Assembly (NCBI GenBank): GCA_001724265.1
Contig: MEDY01000242.1
Coordinates: forward strand, 1-46,083
Reading direction: 5' to 3'
DNA length: 46,083 bases
Source of the DNA: Rhizaria sp. SCN 62-66
Lineage: Eukaryota; Rhizaria, unplaced
The number at the start of each line of letters is the position of its first letter. Positions within the stretch are counted from its first letter, which is position 1. The position numbers and the translations under genes were made by a program. Positions 11,317 through 21,396 of the stretch are shown here, piece by piece. Under the pieces are notes generated by a model. It had not been told where the DNA came from. It ran no database searches and was given only the letters and a program-made list of their open reading frames with translations.

Positions 11317-13434
11317 ATGCGCCTGTTCCTGCGCTACGTTGCTCTGGCCCTTCTGGCTGCGGCTGGCCTGGCGTCCGCCGCGCCTGGCTCGCACGTCGTG
11401 GACCACAGCGACGTCTTCGACGCCGACAACTACTTCTCCGACACCCCTGTCGTCCGCGAGTGCGGCACCGAGATGTCCATCACGGACGTCAACCCGGCCT
11501 TCGCGTACGCCACCGTGCCGACCGAGGTTGTGGTCACCGGCTGCAACCTCGGCGGCGGCGACTGGACGTCGACCGTGCACATGCTCAACGTCGCGTGCAC
11601 GGTGACCGAGGCCACCGAGACGCAGATCAAGTGCAAGACGGGCGTCACTGACACCGCGGCGGGCCTCGGCGCCGTCCAGGTCACGCGCGCCAACGACGAC
11701 ACGGGCGCGTCTGAGTCGGTCTCGCGCCGCAACATGTTCATGTACTATCAGCCCAAGGTGGAGTCTGTCCACCCCGCCACCGTCGACGCCAAGGCCGGCG
11801 CGACGATCCGCCTCGTCGTCTCGGGCATGTACTTCGACGACTACGAGGTCTCGTTCGCGGGCGCCAAGGCCACCAAGGTTGAGATGAGCGAGACGTTCAT
11901 GCTCGTCACGCTGCCCGAGGCCGGGCTCACCGTTGGCTCGCTCGACATCACCATTTCCAACGCTATGCTCACCACGCCCGTGCTCGTCAAGAGCCGCGCG
12001 CTCGCCGTCACGGACTCCGGCGCCGAGCCCTTCGTCAAGTCGCTGCTGCCGACCTGGGCCGTGGGCCCCGTGCCCGCGCCCACGTTCAAGCTCGTCCTGG
12101 GCCAGGTCCCCGCTGACGTTGCCGCAGTGTCCGTCACCTTCGCGGGCATCAAGGCCAAGAACGTCAAGCTCGACGCCGCGACTGGCGTCATCACCGGCGC
12201 CACCCCCGCGTGTACCGCGGACACGTGCCTCGGCACGCGCCTCGTGCTAGTCTCGCTCGACGGCAAGGAGGTCGGCTCCTGGACCTTCACCTACCTCGCC
12301 GGCCCCGTCACGGGCACGGCCAACGTCTACCCCGGCCCCGCGCTGCCGTGCAACTACAACCACGACATGCTCGTCACCTTCGCCGGCTTCGACGGCAACG
12401 TCCCCGCGCTCATCAAGCTTGGCGCCTGGGAGCCCGAGGGCGAGCACAACCTCGTCGTCGTCTCCAACGGCTTCCGCTTCGACCTGGCCGCCGCCGACGC
12501 GCCCTACGCCTCGGGCGCGGTGCAGCTCATCGACGACGCCGGCAACGTCGTTTACGACGGCGGCAAGTTCACGCACGGCCCCGCCGTCGACGGCGTCGCC
12601 ATCACGCGCGTCATCTCGAAGCCCATGGAGATCGGCGCCGAGACGGCCGTGACCTTCTACGGCTACGGCTTCACCGAGCACGACGTCAAGTCCTTTGTCG
12701 CCGTCGGCGCGCGCACCGCCGCCGCGGCCGCCGGGGGCAGCGCCGACGTGACCCTGGACCTCACCACTGCGGGCGTGACGCAGTCGCGCGCGACGGGCTA
12801 CCTGACCGACTGCTCGGACTTCGAGGACCGCTGCCAGGCGGGCTCCTTCGACGTGGCGCTCTTCAACTCCAAGAACGAGCGCGTCGCCGTCGTCCCGGGT
12901 GCCGTCGTGCTCCAGTACAACAACAACTTCGGCATCCTTGCGTCCTACACCTTCCTCGCCTCGGCCAAGGACAAGACTCTCAAGGCCGTCGCCGCCTTCG
13001 CCGCGGCCGCCGCCGAGCTGACTGCTGTGCCCGCCGCGCGCGTCGCCGCGGGCACAGTCGCGGGCGACACGTTCACGGTGCAGGTGCTTCCCGCGCACGG
13101 CTCCATCCAGCCTGACGCCGAGACTCTGGCCGACAGCATCGAGGTCCTGGTCGCGGACGAGCTCTCGGACCTGCACAAGAAGGTTGCCGGCGTGGCCACG
13201 GTCGTGGGCGAGCGCCAGACGCTGCGCCGCTGCGGCGCCAACGACTACCGCGTCAAGTGCGGCAACGACGACGGCGGCAGCGGCGGCGACGACCACACGT
13301 GGATCTACGTCTGCGTCGGCATGGTTTGCGCCGCCATCGTCGCCGGCTTCGCCATCTACGTCTGCAAGAAGCGCGCTGACCAGCGCCGCGCCGTCGGTAT
13401 CCTCGACGATCACTACTCGCAGATCAACGAGTAA
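11317..13434 (+). CDS. Secreted/type I membrane protein with IPT/TIG-like domains
   Basis: Single-exon gene of 705 residues ending in TAA. The N-terminus beginning MRLFLRYVALALLAAAG is a clear signal peptide, with cleavage likely after the Ala-Ala-Pro region. The ectodomain holds IPT/TIG-like immunoglobulin folds. One lies around VNPAFAYATVPTEVVVTGCNL, with a paired-Cys pattern. A second is around VHPATVDAKAGATIRLVVSG, and a weaker one follows the ITRVISKPMEIGAETAVTF segment. One hydrophobic helix near residues 660-683 is followed by a short basic cytoplasmic tail ending YSQINE. The open frame extends 96 nt upstream without an ATG, and starting at 11317 exposes the signal peptide. The sequence has little low complexity and strongly C-ending codons, unlike its neighbours, suggesting high expression. 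IPT domains in membrane proteins often serve adhesion or receptor roles; the ligand here is unknown. Confidence 0.8.
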   Translation: MRLFLRYVALALLAAAGLASAAPGSHVVDHSDVFDADNYFSDTPVVRECGTEMSITDVNPAFAYATVPTEVVVTGCNLGGGDWTSTVHMLNVACTVTEATETQIKCKTGVTDTAAGLGAVQVTRANDDTGASESVSRRNMFMYYQPKVESVHPATVDAKAGATIRLVVSGMYFDDYEVSFAGAKATKVEMSETFMLVTLPEAGLTVGSLDITISNAMLTTPVLVKSRALAVTDSGAEPFVKSLLPTWAVGPVPAPTFKLVLGQVPADVAAVSVTFAGIKAKNVKLDAATGVITGATPACTADTCLGTRLVLVSLDGKEVGSWTFTYLAGPVTGTANVYPGPALPCNYNHDMLVTFAGFDGNVPALIKLGAWEPEGEHNLVVVSNGFRFDLAAADAPYASGAVQLIDDAGNVVYDGGKFTHGPAVDGVAITRVISKPMEIGAETAVTFYGYGFTEHDVKSFVAVGARTAAAAAGGSADVTLDLTTAGVTQSRATGYLTDCSDFEDRCQAGSFDVALFNSKNERVAVVPGAVVLQYNNNFGILASYTFLASAKDKTLKAVAAFAAAAAELTAVPAARVAAGTVAGDTFTVQVLPAHGSIQPDAETLADSIEVLVADELSDLHKKVAGVATVVGERQTLRRCGANDYRVKCGNDDGGSGGDDHTWIYVCVGMVCAAIVAGFAIYVCKKRADQRRAVGILDDHYSQINE

Positions 13435-13779
13435 GTCTGCTGCCGTGCGTGTGTCATGTACTTTTAAGGACTTTCAATTTAAATAAATACAGCTTTTGCT
13501 ATTTCACTTTGATGATAGGCAATCAGTAGAGCTATGCTTTGGTCTATGAATATGGTTGTGTGTATAAATATGACTCGCAACAAATACAATCGAATGTGTT
13601 GTTTGTCTGGGGGGTTGTGTTTTGCTTGACTCCGGCCATCATCACGAGTAAAGCTCGTTTTAAATACGTCTATGCGATGCGACGTCACTTACTTGTTCAC
13701 AGTCTATAATTCTTCTTCATAGATTCACAATTATCGGTTACTCTCAATAAACTCACCAAACACACCGTCGCGTTCACCT
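13435..13779. other. Convergent 3' region between the IPT gene and MPDU1
   Basis: AT-rich sequence shared by two convergent genes. An AATAAA hexamer at 13482-13487, about 50 nt after the IPT stop codon, is a plausible polyadenylation signal. Nothing else is recognised. Confidence 0.5.
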
Positions 13780-16700
13780 TCACCGCTTGCGGTAGTAGAA
13801 GATCTGCCCCAGCACGGCGACGTTGAGAGCGATGCTGGACCAGTACCCCGCGAGGATATTCACGTCGTTCTGCCCCTCCTTGGCCGAGGTCCAGAGGCGG
13901 ATGAGCGAGCCGCAGAGGTTGACCGCAAACGACGTTGGGTTCAGCATGGCCGGGTCCTTGCTGCGGTAGAGCTTGGCCATCTGCGGCACGCGCGAGAAGC
14001 AATAGAGCGCGACTCTAGCCATCTGCAGCGCCCCCAGCACGCGCGGGAAGCGTAGCAGCGGCAGCAACGCCACGGGCAACGCGAGGGTCCCCGCGGCGGC
14101 CAGACGGCCGCGCACACCCTTGCCGAAGAGCAGGAAGGCGACGGCGATGGCGAGGTTGCCCGCGCCCAGCGAGAGGTTCTCGCCGTAGGTGCCAAGCGGG
14201 TGGCCGAGGCGCCACGAGTAGAGCGCGGCGACGACCTGCGTCGCGAGCTCCATGGCAAACATCGGCAGCGACAGCCCCGCCACGGAGCGGTGCGCGAAGA
14301 CCTCCGCGATCTGCGGCGCCTTGGAGAGCAAAGAGCCCAGCGAGATGGCCAGGCCGAGCAGCTTCGCTACGAGCTTGCTTTTGCCGCCGCCGCTGCTCGC
14401 AGCCACAGCGGTGTCAGCGGCGCTCTTGACTGCGTTCGCGTCCTTGCTGCCGGCGACAGCGACCGAGGCGTTGGCGCCAGCGAGCGCAACGGCAGGCTGC
14501 GGCTGCACGGGAACGGCCAGTGACGACGACGACTCGGCCACAGCAGCCGCCGCGGGCGCAGCACTGTGCGCAGCAGCAGCACTGAGAGCGCTGGCACTGC
14601 GAGCGGGCGAGACGCCCGCCGATGCCTGGCGCGCGGCGGCGGCCGCGGCGGCCTTGGTCTTGACCGCGACCGCGACTGGAGACATGCCGCCGAGCCGCGC
14701 AGCCGCCCCAGCAGCGGCAGCGGCGGCGGCGGCAGCGCTCGAGTCGGCGCTGGGGTCGGCCGTGGCGAGCGCCATGTCGGAGATGGCCATCGTGACAAAC
14801 TCGCTCTTGGTGGGCGCGCTCGCAGTGCTGCTCTTTGCGCTGTTGGTATTGTTGTTGCTGAAGCCGGCGGCGGCGAAGGTGGCAGTGGCGGCCGCGGCGG
14901 CAGCGGCGGCGGCGGTCTCCGCATCCGCAGCGGCGGCAGCGGCGGCAGCGGCGGCAACGGCGGCTGCAGCGGCGACGGCGGCGGCCGACACGGACGCCGA
15001 CGCCGACGCCGAGTGCTGCTGCGACGTAGAGAGCTGTGCCCCATGCTGCGAGGCGGGAGCAGCGCCCGCGGCGGCGGCAGCGACGGCGATCGAAGACGCC
15101 GCCGAGGGCACGCGCGCCGGCGCGGGGGGGTTCGGGGACCGCAGGCCGGCGCCGACGCCGACGCCGGCGCCCACGCCAGGAGCAGTGGCCGCCGCGGGAG
15201 TCGCGGCCGAGACGGAGCCGGGCTTGTTGCCCGCGGCGGGCTGCTGTGACTTTACGGCGGGCGCAGGCGTGCGCTGCTGCGAAAACGACTTGAGCGCCTT
15301 GGCGTTTTTCGGCCCCTTGACGGCGGCCTTGTTGCGTCTGCCGCTGCCCTGCCGGCCGCTGACATTGTCAGCCGCTGTCACAGTTGCCTTGCTGCTACTG
15401 GTGTCCGGATTGGCTCTCGAATTCTGGTTTTTGTTGTTCGTATCGGCATCAGCCTTCGCATCAATCTTCACACCGTCAACACTGTCGCCGTTGTCGTTGC
15501 TGCCAATGTCGTCACCGAACGCGCCAGCGCCATCGTCGTCGTCGACGTCAACGCCGTCGTCGCCGTCGCCGTCGACGTCGCCGTCGTCCCCGTTGTCATC
15601 GCAGTCGTCGTCGCCGTCGCCGTCGCTGGCCGCCGCTGCCGCAGCAGCCGCCGCCGCCGCCGCGGCTGCCGCCGCCGCCGCGCCTCCGGAACCGGCACCC
15701 GTGCCTGCGCCCGCAGCAGCAGCGGCGCCAGCACCAGCGACGGTAATCCCGCCGTGGGAGCGACGCGCGCGGCGCCCGCTGCCGCCGCCGTGGAGACCGT
15801 GGCCGTGGCCGTGGTGCACACGAGGGTGGCCGTGAGCAGAGTAACCGTTCGCGGCGCTGGCGGCCGTCGCGCCGACAGCGGGCTCGCCGCTAGCAGAAGA
15901 CACAGCTCCAGCGCCTGCGCCTGCGCCAGTGCCAGTGTCAGAGCTGGCGCCAGCGGCAGCGGCCGCGGCAGCGGCAGCGGCCGACTTGCCCGCGGCGCCC
16001 ATGGCTGTCACGGACCGCCCCGCGCCGCCGCTGGCCGCGCCGAGCCCAGCGCCGCCCTGCATCCCATGTGTTCCGTGGGCGCCGCTGCCGCCCGCGATGG
16101 CCTTGACGCGGGCTGCGGCACCGGACCGCGAGCTGGGGAGGTCCTTGGCGAGCGTGAGCGTGTGCGAGTGGGAGAACGAAGTCAGGTCGCTGCGAGCGAG
16201 CTCGCTGCGGCACGCGCCGCCGGTCGCGCTCGAGTCGCGCCGACTGCCCAGGCTGCCGCAGTCGTCGTCGTTGTCGTTGTCTTCGGCGCCAGCGACGTTG
16301 TGCCCCCGGTCGCGGTCTTGCTCATGCTCACGGTCATGCTCGCAGTCCCGGTCGCGGGCGAGGTCGCCAATGCTCGCACAAGCCCCAAGACCCGCACTGA
16401 CAGCGTTGTTGAGGTGGTGAAGATGGTGATGGTCGTCGTCTCCGTTGCTGTTGCTGTGTGTATTGCTGCTGGTGTGGCGATTGTTGGCCCCCGCGCGCTG
16501 GTGGTTGCTGCTGCGCGGGCTGCCGCTGTGCACGCTGTTGCTCGCGCTATTGACGCTGTTGGCGGTGTGGTTGAGGTTGCGCAGCGCCGCCGCGGCCGGG
16601 GGCAGCCGGTGCGCCGCGGCGACGCTGCCCGCGACCGGGACGGACACGGGCATTGCGAGCGCGGCATCGCTGTGCGTGTCGTTGTTGTTGGCGTTGTTGG

Positions 16701-17706
16701 AGGCGTTGGCCGCTCTGAGCAGGCTGGCGAGCGCGGTGGCCGCGTCAGCGCCGGAGCCCACCGCGACGCTCACTGGACCCATCACACTCGCGGTGCCAGG
16801 GCCAGTGCCAGCGCCAGCGCCAGCACCAGTGCCGTAGCCATAGCCGTAGCCGGAGCCGGCGGCGTTGTTGTGGCCGGGGCCGGCGACCGAGGCGGCGCCG
16901 GAGGTGGAGCCCGAGGCCGAGTGCGACGAGTGCGGCGGCGCCATGGACGGCGCGGCCGACTGCGCGGCCGACGGGGCGACCGACGGGGCAACCGAGGGGG
17001 CGAGCGAGGGCGTCGGCGTGGGCAGAACAGTCGGCGGGGGCAGCCCCGGGAGATGCGGGCTCGCGGGCGTGGGCACGCTGCCCAGCGCCGCGCGCAGCGC
17101 CATCGCGGCAGTCATCGCGCCGTGAACAGAGGCGGCCGCGGCAGCGGCGGTGGGAGCCGTGTTGTCAGCGGTGTTCGCGGCGTGGCTGGTGGTAGTGGTG
17201 TTGTTGCTGTTGGCGAGGGCTGAGAGCGAGGCTGCGGAGGACACTGGGGGCAGGCCGCGGGAGTGCGCGGGCGCGGAGCCAGGAACGACAGCAGCAGCGG
17301 GCGCGGCGGCGAGCGCGGATGCGAGCGCGGAGGTAGCGTTGGCACTGGTGACGAGGGCGGGGCTCGGGGGCGGCAGCGGGGGTCGCGGGGAGCCGGCGCC
17401 GGCGTTCGCGTTGTTGCTGCCAGCGCCAAAGGCAGTGGAGGAGTCAGCAAGCGCGTGCGCGGCAGCGTCTGCCGCGGCGGCGAGCGCAGCCGCCGCAGAC
17501 GCCGAGAGCGATGCCGAGGGCAGCACCGATGACGAGACCGAGCGGCTCTGGCGCGCCTGGCCGCCCGCGTCCGCGCCCGCCGCCGCGGCCGGGAACAGCG
17601 GCGTGCGCGCGGGCTGCGGGGCCGGCGCCTCGGGGGCCGGCGGCGGGGGCGCGGCGACCGCGTCCAGGGCCGCACCCGGGGCCGCGGAGAGCGGGAGCGA
17701 CGCCAT
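13780..17706 (-). CDS. MPDU1: MPDU1-like PQ-loop membrane protein with a very long low-complexity N-terminus
   Basis: MPDU1/Lec35 is an ER membrane protein needed for use of dolichol-linked mannose and glucose in N-glycan and GPI-anchor assembly. The recognisable domain is the last ~195 of 1,308 residues. It begins with LLGLAISLGSLLSKAPQI (first PQ-loop) followed by HRSVAGLSLPMFAMELA, matching the family's KSAxGLS segment. RVPQMAKLYRSKDPAMLNP is the second PQ-loop, and SLIRLWTS plus a final hydrophobic helix end in YYRKR. Animal MPDU1 is about 250 residues. The preceding ~1,100 residues are Ala/Ser/Asn/His/Asp-rich low complexity, uninterrupted in one frame from ATG 17706. The stop is TGA. 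The domain call is firm. Whether the whole N-terminal region is translated is inferred from the open frame and amino-acid runs; a shorter form from an internal start is possible. Confidence 0.8.
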   Translation of the reverse strand: MASLPLSAAPGAALDAVAAPPPPAPEAPAPQPARTPLFPAAAAGADAGGQARQSRSVSSSVLPSASLSASAAAALAAAADAAAHALADSSTAFGAGSNNANAGAGSPRPPLPPPSPALVTSANATSALASALAAAPAAAVVPGSAPAHSRGLPPVSSAASLSALANSNNTTTTSHAANTADNTAPTAAAAAASVHGAMTAAMALRAALGSVPTPASPHLPGLPPPTVLPTPTPSLAPSVAPSVAPSAAQSAAPSMAPPHSSHSASGSTSGAASVAGPGHNNAAGSGYGYGYGTGAGAGAGTGPGTASVMGPVSVAVGSGADAATALASLLRAANASNNANNNDTHSDAALAMPVSVPVAGSVAAAHRLPPAAAALRNLNHTANSVNSASNSVHSGSPRSSNHQRAGANNRHTSSNTHSNSNGDDDHHHLHHLNNAVSAGLGACASIGDLARDRDCEHDREHEQDRDRGHNVAGAEDNDNDDDCGSLGSRRDSSATGGACRSELARSDLTSFSHSHTLTLAKDLPSSRSGAAARVKAIAGGSGAHGTHGMQGGAGLGAASGGAGRSVTAMGAAGKSAAAAAAAAAAGASSDTGTGAGAGAGAVSSASGEPAVGATAASAANGYSAHGHPRVHHGHGHGLHGGGSGRRARRSHGGITVAGAGAAAAAGAGTGAGSGGAAAAAAAAAAAAAAAAAASDGDGDDDCDDNGDDGDVDGDGDDGVDVDDDDGAGAFGDDIGSNDNGDSVDGVKIDAKADADTNNKNQNSRANPDTSSSKATVTAADNVSGRQGSGRRNKAAVKGPKNAKALKSFSQQRTPAPAVKSQQPAAGNKPGSVSAATPAAATAPGVGAGVGVGAGLRSPNPPAPARVPSAASSIAVAAAAAGAAPASQHGAQLSTSQQHSASASASVSAAAVAAAAAVAAAAAAAAAADAETAAAAAAAAATATFAAAGFSNNNTNSAKSSTASAPTKSEFVTMAISDMALATADPSADSSAAAAAAAAAGAAARLGGMSPVAVAVKTKAAAAAAARQASAGVSPARSASALSAAAAHSAAPAAAAVAESSSSLAVPVQPQPAVALAGANASVAVAGSKDANAVKSAADTAVAASSGGGKSKLVAKLLGLAISLGSLLSKAPQIAEVFAHRSVAGLSLPMFAMELATQVVAALYSWRLGHPLGTYGENLSLGAGNLAIAVAFLLFGKGVRGRLAAAGTLALPVALLPLLRFPRVLGALQMARVALYCFSRVPQMAKLYRSKDPAMLNPTSFAVNLCGSLIRLWTSAKEGQNDVNILAGYWSSIALNVAVLGQIFYYRKR

Positions 17707-18174
17707 CGGGAAGGAGACGGGTGCTCAACGGCTGCGGGCGCGACACGGACAAGGAGGAAAAACGGATGCCGAGCAGGGAGGATGCGAGATATAGACGTAA
17801 TATCAAGATATTAGGTAGCATTGTGATAAAAGAATGACATATTTGAGAATTTCTGCCGTGGGGGTTGATATCAGGCGGCCGACCGGAGCGGAATCGACTG
17901 TTCTGATGAGGTGTCAAGCCGTGAGGAAAAGTACTCCGGCATCAGTCTTAACGCACGGTTCTAGCAAAGGAATATTACATAAAGAGTGAAACGCACTAAT
18001 ACTAATCGAAAACAAAGTCACACTTCACGACTCACGAATATATGCCCGAGATATTGACCCGCAGAGTTATAACCACCGGACGCAGGGTTCTTCAGCTACA
18101 GCCCCGACCGCCTGTCAGTTGGTGGAGTCATTGCTTCATCCTTTCGTGTCCCAATCTGACCTGTAATCTCCGTC
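17707..18174. promoter_or_regulatory. Divergent promoter region between MPDU1 and the CFAP119-like gene
   Basis: About 470 nt between two divergent start codons. The sequence is AT-richer than the flanking exons and must contain both promoters and 5' leaders. No distinct TATA box or known operator was identified. Confidence 0.45.
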
Positions 18175-19599
18175 ATGGCCACTGACAGCGGACCACAGGG
18201 TCAATCAGTGTATGACTTTGGACAATCCAAATTTGCACTCGAAGGAGATGCTTTTCTGAGCAGTCTGTCCGATGAATTGTCTGGCAGGGGCATCTCGTCA
18301 ACAGCTCTGGCTTCCACCGCTCCCAACCCTTACAGGAGGGAGTCCTGGCTTCAGGTACGATTTTTTTCAAATTTCAACGACTATCCACACTATTCAAAGC
18401 TGCACACCCGCGTCACATCGCTTAGACCTCCAAATATCCCTCGGATCACCCCTCCACCTCGCTCACGTCCGTTACCACTTGCCTCCATTGCCTCCCTTGC
18501 TTCCCCAGGCTCAAATCTCGCGCCTGCTCGCGCTGCCCACCGTCGCCGCGCGCCGCCAACGCATGCTCTCGCTCTTCTTGCTTCCCGCTTTGTCGTCTTT
18601 GGCGTCCTCCCCCGCGCTCTGCGCCTTCGAGGTCGACGCCGCGCTCCGCGACCTTTCCTTCGCAACGTCCGCCGGGTTCTCGCCTGAACAGTCCGTGCTT
18701 GTGCTCTACATCGCCGCGCGCCTCCGCGCCGCGCTCGCGACGGGTGGCGGCAGCTCCGCGCCCGACGCCGCCGCGCTGGCGTTGCTGTTCAAGCGCATGG
18801 TCGCCGCCGCCACCGCCGTCCCCGCGCGCTACGTCGTCTCCCCCAGCAGCAGCAGCACCACCACCACCACCACAAGCAGCAGCGGTAGTCACAGTACTCA
18901 CAGTATTCACTCGCAGTCGCACGCGCTTGCGCTGGGCGCAGACCAGCATGGCGCGCACGGGCACTCGCACGCGTTCGCCGGCGGCGTCGGCCACGGCCAC
19001 GGCCACGGCCATGCCTCTGACTCGTCACACCCCGACCACCATCACCTACACAGTGACGCTGACGCGGCGTACACGTCTGCCGCGGCCGTGGCCGCCGCCG
19101 CCGCCGCCTCTGCCGCGGCCGCCGCGGACGCCGCGAGCGGGTTCCCTCCGTCGCAGCCGCACGCTCACCCGCGGTCGCTGGCCGCCGCGGTCGCCGCCGC
19201 CGCCGCCGCCGCCCGGTCCTTCCGGGCCGCGGCGGCCGCCACGGCTTCGGCCGAGGCTCTGAGCGCGCGCGCCAGCGCGGGCGGCAGCGGCGGCGGGCGC
19301 GCGTCGGCGCGCCTGCCCGCGCACCTGCTGTCGCTCACGGTGCCGCCCGTCGCTGCGCCCCGCAGCGGCAGCGCGCGCGCCGACACGAGCTCTGCGGGCG
19401 TTGGCGGCGCAAACGCGAGCGCAACCGCGGGGGAGAGCGCTGCGAGTGGTGTTGCGACGGCGGCCGCTGAGACCGCGCTGCCGCCGACGCTTACTCTGAT
19501 CGGTCCGCCCGCTCCCGGCTCGATCAGCAGCTCGAGCTCTCGTGGCTACAGCACATCCAGCAGTTCGCGCTCTGCATCATCATCGTCAGCGTCGTCGTT

Positions 19600-19635
<36 letters not shown>

Positions 19636-20905
19636 GTATATCTCTGCGACCTCTGCGTCCGTCTCCGCCGCCTCCGCGGCCACCGCGTCCGCCGCCACCG
19701 CTGCGCAGCAGGAGCGCTCGCGGCGCGCCGCCGCGGCCGCGCGCGCGCTGCACGTGCCAACCTTCGCCTGTCTCATGACGCCGGCTCAGGCGCGCGGACT
19801 GGTCGACCACGTAGCGGGCACCATCTTTGCCCGGCTCGCGCTGCTCAGGGCGCTCTACTCGCCGCGCTTCCGCCGACTCGCCTGCAGCAGTAGCATTATC
19901 GGCAACGGCAACAGCGCTGCGGTGAGTGCAGATAGCAAGCTTAACACGCCTGCGAACGGCAACAGCCCCGGGCTGAGCTCGGCACTGCTGCCGCCGGTTG
20001 AGACGGCGTCCTCCGCCGCCGGTCCCGGCCCGCGCGGGTGGCAGCCGCTCGCCGTCGCGCGAATGGTGCCGCAGCCCCCCGCCGACGCCAACGGCGCTGC
20101 GCGGAGCGCGGGCGCGCACTGCGACGCGACTGGCAGCGCTGCGCAGACCGCGGCTGCGGCTGCGAGTGGTCGTGCTATTAGTGTTGCCGGCACCACGGGC
20201 GGCTTGGCGGCGGCGCGTCGCGGCTTCGTCACTCCGTCAACAGTTCCCTCAAACGCCAACGCTCTGATCAATAACATCAACAGCAACAACCGCACTGCCG
20301 CCCGTGCGACGACTGCGGCTCTGGCGCAGACGGCGGCGCAGGGCCCGCAGCCGTGGTGTTCCCCCGCTGCGGCCGCCGTCGTGGCCCTGACCGTGGGGTC
20401 TGACCCCGCGGCGGCGGCGGAGGCCGACGTCTTCGCGTTCGAGGCCGCGTTCGCCATGCGCGCGCTGTCGGCTACTGCGCTGTACAACGCCGCCGTGCGC
20501 GACGCCTCCGCCCCCGCCCTCTCACTAGCGCAGCCATAGTCGCAGTCGTCCGCGTCTGACTCGGTGGACGCTGCGGCGCGCGCGCTGTCCGCGCAGCTGC
20601 TGCGGCGCGTGGCCTCCCGCGGCGACCCGCTGGCGGCGCCCGTGGCGCAGCTGCTGGGTGTGGGCGCAGCAGTGCACGGCACCGTCGCCGCCACGGCCGC
20701 CGCGGCGCACGCGGCCGCGCAGCGCGCGCTCGATGCGCGGGCCGCGGCGCTCGAGGCGCGGCTCGCCGCCGCCGCGGCTGCACTGGCGCAGGTGCAGGCG
20801 GAGCTCGCGCGCGCGCCGCCGCCCGCACCCGCGCCGGGGGCCGGAGGCAGGCGTGCGGCGGCGGCCGCGGCGGCTGCGGCGGCTGCGGCGGCGGAGGGAC
20901 GCTGA
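18175..20905 (+). CDS. CFAP119: CFAP119/CCDC189-like cilia protein, two exons, one in-frame UAG
   Basis: Exons 18175-18354 and 18509-20905 join in phase 0 (donor gtacga, acceptor ttccccag) to give 858 residues ending in TGA. Two separated blocks resemble the CFAP119 (CCDC189) family of axonemal proteins. The first is LSFATSAGFSPEQSVLVLYI followed by an Ala-rich segment where relatives have a helical ALAYF region. The second is CLMTPAQARGLVDHVAGTIF followed by RALYSPRF, comparable to the family's segment ending in TPR. Between them lies ~300 residues of Ser/His/Ala low complexity, including GHGHGHGH. TAG at 20537-20539 is codon 737. The same frame continues for 121 codons with strong Ala/Leu/Arg coding bias and coiled-coil-like helices. 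Without readthrough the protein would end after AQP. Family assignment is by remembered similarity and is moderate; the exon structure is stronger. Confidence 0.6.
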
Positions 20906-21396
20906 AGGTAACGAAGATCAGTTCCCACAGTCTTATTTGCAATATATATCGCGGCAGTCCCTCTGCGTGTATAACTGATGTGATGAGAAAAATGCCGGCG
21001 AATGGCCATTTGAAGACGTACGGACCTCCAAAGTCTCGCTTGGCGACTTCCTTAAAGAAAGATATGCCATCTGGATGTTAGAAAACTTACTCAACGTTAT
21101 GTATTCAATAAATTCCCCAAATCCTTGCTGTGGACTATGATTTCCCTGCTTTATATTGATGTTGCCTATGACATGTATTAGTACATGTAAATACAGTAAG
21201 CCTACAATGTTTCATCCTACAATGTTTCTTGAAATTCTTGTTGTTTCAAGTTCATCGAAGGGAAAAAGATATTTAGGACAATGAAAACGCTATAAAACAT
21301 GTATTTTTATGATTACGAGGCAAATACAGCTGCTAACTAAGTAACATCTTTCCTATTGTCAACAAATATCTCCGGGAATATAACTTAAAGTTGATT
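20906..21396. other. Convergent AT-rich 3' region
   Basis: Shared 3' flank of the CFAP119-like and LRR genes. AATAAA at 21107-21112 could serve the plus-strand gene. No coding potential is seen. Confidence 0.5.

Noticed and set aside
15754-17223. Long plus-strand open frame (about 490 codons) opposite MPDU1, and many similar frames opposite other genes
   Set aside because: GC-rich, Ala-rich coding DNA has few stop codons on either strand. These frames give Arg/Val/Gly-rich sequence without motifs and are shadows of the real minus-strand gene.
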